Source of the DNA: Pelomonas sp. BJYL3
GTDB taxonomy: Bacteria > Pseudomonadota > Gammaproteobacteria > Burkholderiales > Burkholderiaceae_C
DNA: 64,000 nucleotides
NCBI RefSeq assembly: GCF_027257975.1
Contig: NZ_JANZKX010000004.1
Span: 186,001 to 250,000, forward strand
Direction of reading: 5' to 3'
How positions within the stretch are numbered: position 1 is the stretch's first letter; each line of letters opens with the position of its first letter. Shown here in pieces: positions 62,792 through 64,000 of this stretch. The notes under the pieces were generated by a model that searched no databases, had not been told where the DNA came from, and worked only from the letters and a program-made list of their open reading frames with translations. Position numbers and translations under genes: made by a program.

Positions 62792-63720
62792 GCGGAGGCC
62801 TCCACGGGAGGCAGGCCGTCCAGCAGGGCAGTCAGGCGCGGGACGGCGTCGTGCAGGTCAGAGTAGCGCAACTCGTAGCAGTCGCAGCCTTCCAGCAGGG
62901 AGCCGAGGGCCTCGAAGCCCTCCAGGCCCAGGATCAGGTAGTTGAAGGAGTTCTTGCCCAGCTCGATCATGGCCGGCGCCTTGGGCAGCGGCTGGAGCTG
63001 CGTGGGCTCGCCGGCCACATAGCGCGGAAAGACGACCAGCCGGGGCTGTGCCGGCTCCGCCATGCGCTCGAGCTGGGGCTGTGGGACCTTCATGTGGACC
63101 ACGTCACCCTTGCTCGTGCCGCGGGTGACGGCGCCGAACTCGGCCTGCGGCGCATAGCGGCGGATCACGTCCAGCGAGTTGTTCTTCAGGCTCACCGGCC
63201 GCACCGCGGGGTGCACCAGGCCGTCGGCCAGGCTCACGAGGCAGAGTTCGTCGGACAGCAGGCGCCAGTCGCTGTGCGTCAGGGCGGCGCACAGCGTGCT
63301 CTTGCCCGAGCCCGGAGGCGCGGGCATCAGCAGGGCCCGGCCGCCCCGCTCCAGCACGGCGGCATGCAGCATCAGGTACTGGTGGGCGCGGGTGCTCACG
63401 CACCAGTTCATCGCCCATTCCAGCTGGGCAAAGGCGTGCGACTGCGGCAGGGGCTCGAAGGGCCGCTCGCCATCGGAGCAGAAGCGGACCTGCGGGCGCC
63501 ACCAGCGGTGCAGGCCGCGGCCGTGGTCCAGCCGCAGGGAGAAGTCCGCCTGCACTTCGGGGGGCAGGCAGGGGTAGCCGCCGTAAAGCTGCCGAAGGCC
63601 CTGCTCGATCAGGGGCAGCGGGCTCTGCAGGCGGTAGCTGAAGACGCCGGCCTGCAGGACCAGATCGCCCCGGGCCAGTCGCGCCTGCAGTTCAGCGGGC
63701 CTCAGCTGCTCAAGCTTCAT
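62788..63720 (-). CDS. HprK-related kinase A
   Basis: A 310-residue P-loop protein of the HprK-related A family. MLMPAPPGSGKSTL-like Walker A (APPGSGKST, residues 133-141) and LSDELCLVSL match the HprK kinase core; the N-terminal 100 residues are family-specific. HprK phosphorylates a serine of HPr, but no HPr gene is adjacent, so the substrate is unknown. ATG 63720 overlaps the PqqD-like gene by 11 bases and the stop overlaps the nucleotidyltransferase start, so translation is coupled. Confidence 0.9.
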   Translation of the reverse strand: MKLEQLRPAELQARLARGDLVLQAGVFSYRLQSPLPLIEQGLRQLYGGYPCLPPEVQADFSLRLDHGRGLHRWWRPQVRFCSDGERPFEPLPQSHAFAQLEWAMNWCVSTRAHQYLMLHAAVLERGGRALLMPAPPGSGKSTLCAALTHSDWRLLSDELCLVSLADGLVHPAVRPVSLKNNSLDVIRRYAPQAEFGAVTRGTSKGDVVHMKVPQPQLERMAEPAQPRLVVFPRYVAGEPTQLQPLPKAPAMIELGKNSFNYLILGLEGFEALGSLLEGCDCYELRYSDLHDAVPRLTALLDGLPPVEASA

Positions 63721-64000
63721 GCGCAGAGTGTCTCAGCAGGCCCTGCTCGGCCAGAAAGCCCAGGCCCTGGGACAGGCCGGGCCACACCTCCTCCGGCAGC
63801 TCGCGCTCCAGCAGCAGGGGCAGGCGCTGCTGCAGGTCGGCCAGGGTGGCAGGGGACTGCTCCAGCTCGGTCAGTGCCGCGGCCAGCAGGGCATCGAGCT
63901 GCAGGGTCTGGCCGCTGCCCTCGTCAAACAGCACCCAGTCCTCGCCCCAGCAGCGCCAGTGGAACGCGGCCAGGGGGTGCAATGACCAACGCCCGCCGGG
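63710..64000 (-). CDS. PqqD-like protein of the HPr-rel-A set (5' end beyond window)
   Basis: A short PqqD-fold protein, at least 90 residues. HWRCWGEDWVLFDEGSGQTLQLD matches the N-terminal strand region of HPr-rel-A PqqD-like chaperones (seen in parts as WRCWGEDW and DEGSGQTLQLD). A TTG at 63982 could start it, but the frame is open to the window edge (PGGRWSLH), and family members often have such residues before the Trp, so the true start probably lies outside. PqqD proteins bind precursor peptides, which suggests a peptide or small protein target for the operon. Confidence 0.8.
   Translation of the reverse strand, partial: PGGRWSLHPLAAFHWRCWGEDWVLFDEGSGQTLQLDALLAAALTELEQSPATLADLQQRLPLLLERELPEEVWPGLSQGLGFLAEQGLLRHSAHEA

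Overview
The window is high-GC, gene-dense DNA that reads as the chromosome of a betaproteobacterium of the order Burkholderiales, most likely the Rubrivivax/Roseateles/Leptothrix neighbourhood. This placement is an inference from gene content: a cobalamin-dependent methionine synthase split into two genes with an S-adenosylhomocysteine (SAH) riboswitch, a PhaM granule protein, a DUF3567 protein, a second infA gene, a PEP-CTERM protein and an HPr-rel-A gene set. I saw no rRNA, tRNA, CRISPR array, prophage or complete insertion sequence.

Layout. 0-9 kb: an oxidoreductase, small envelope proteins, metH in two pieces (3038-5773 and 7615-8682, both minus) separated by a degenerate HD-GYP gene, with the riboswitch ahead of the larger piece. 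9-18 kb: an orphan lipoprotein; a minus-strand operon of an FAH-fold pseudoenzyme, a nucleoside hydrolase and a PPOX flavoprotein; DUF3108 and DUF3567 genes; a double-AAA ATPase; small envelope genes. 18-28 kb: a DUF2339-DUF3999 membrane pair, infA, a VOC protein, a retropepsin-like protease coupled to a TraB/GumN protein, phaM and a LysR regulator. 28-34 kb: a lactate/glycolate permease followed by glcD, glcE and glcF. 34-47 kb: an accessory stretch of small membrane proteins and lipoproteins, two short remnants, sodC, a PEP-CTERM protein behind a sigma-54-type promoter and a PafA-like alkaline phosphatase. 47-56 kb: the glutathione-dependent formaldehyde operon, a diguanylate cyclase, and an AcoR-type activator divergent from an aldehyde dehydrogenase with its DUF779 partner. 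56-64 kb: a chemoreceptor, an RNA methyltransferase, a two-gene PH-domain membrane operon, an FKBP isomerase, and the HPr-rel-A operon (PqqD-like protein, HprK-related kinase A, nucleotidyltransferase) running in from the right edge.

Themes. Oxidation of small carbon compounds recurs (glycolate or lactate, formaldehyde, short aldehydes). Two sites match the sigma-54 -24/-12 rule exactly: one before the PEP-CTERM gene and one before the aldehyde dehydrogenase, the latter with palindromic candidate activator sites about 120-150 bp upstream. A 15-17 bp sequence, GGGGTCAGGTCTTGC, occurs at least ten times on both strands, both between genes and inside reading frames, and behaves like a REP-type repeat. 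Two copies of a paired form of this repeat lie ahead of an intact orphan membrane gene (41780-42367) and of its collapsed paralogue (38397-38502).

The least-described material is the HPr-rel-A operon, the repeat family with its duplicated gene, and the degenerate FAH and HD-GYP proteins. All calls come from reading the sequence; no database search was run.
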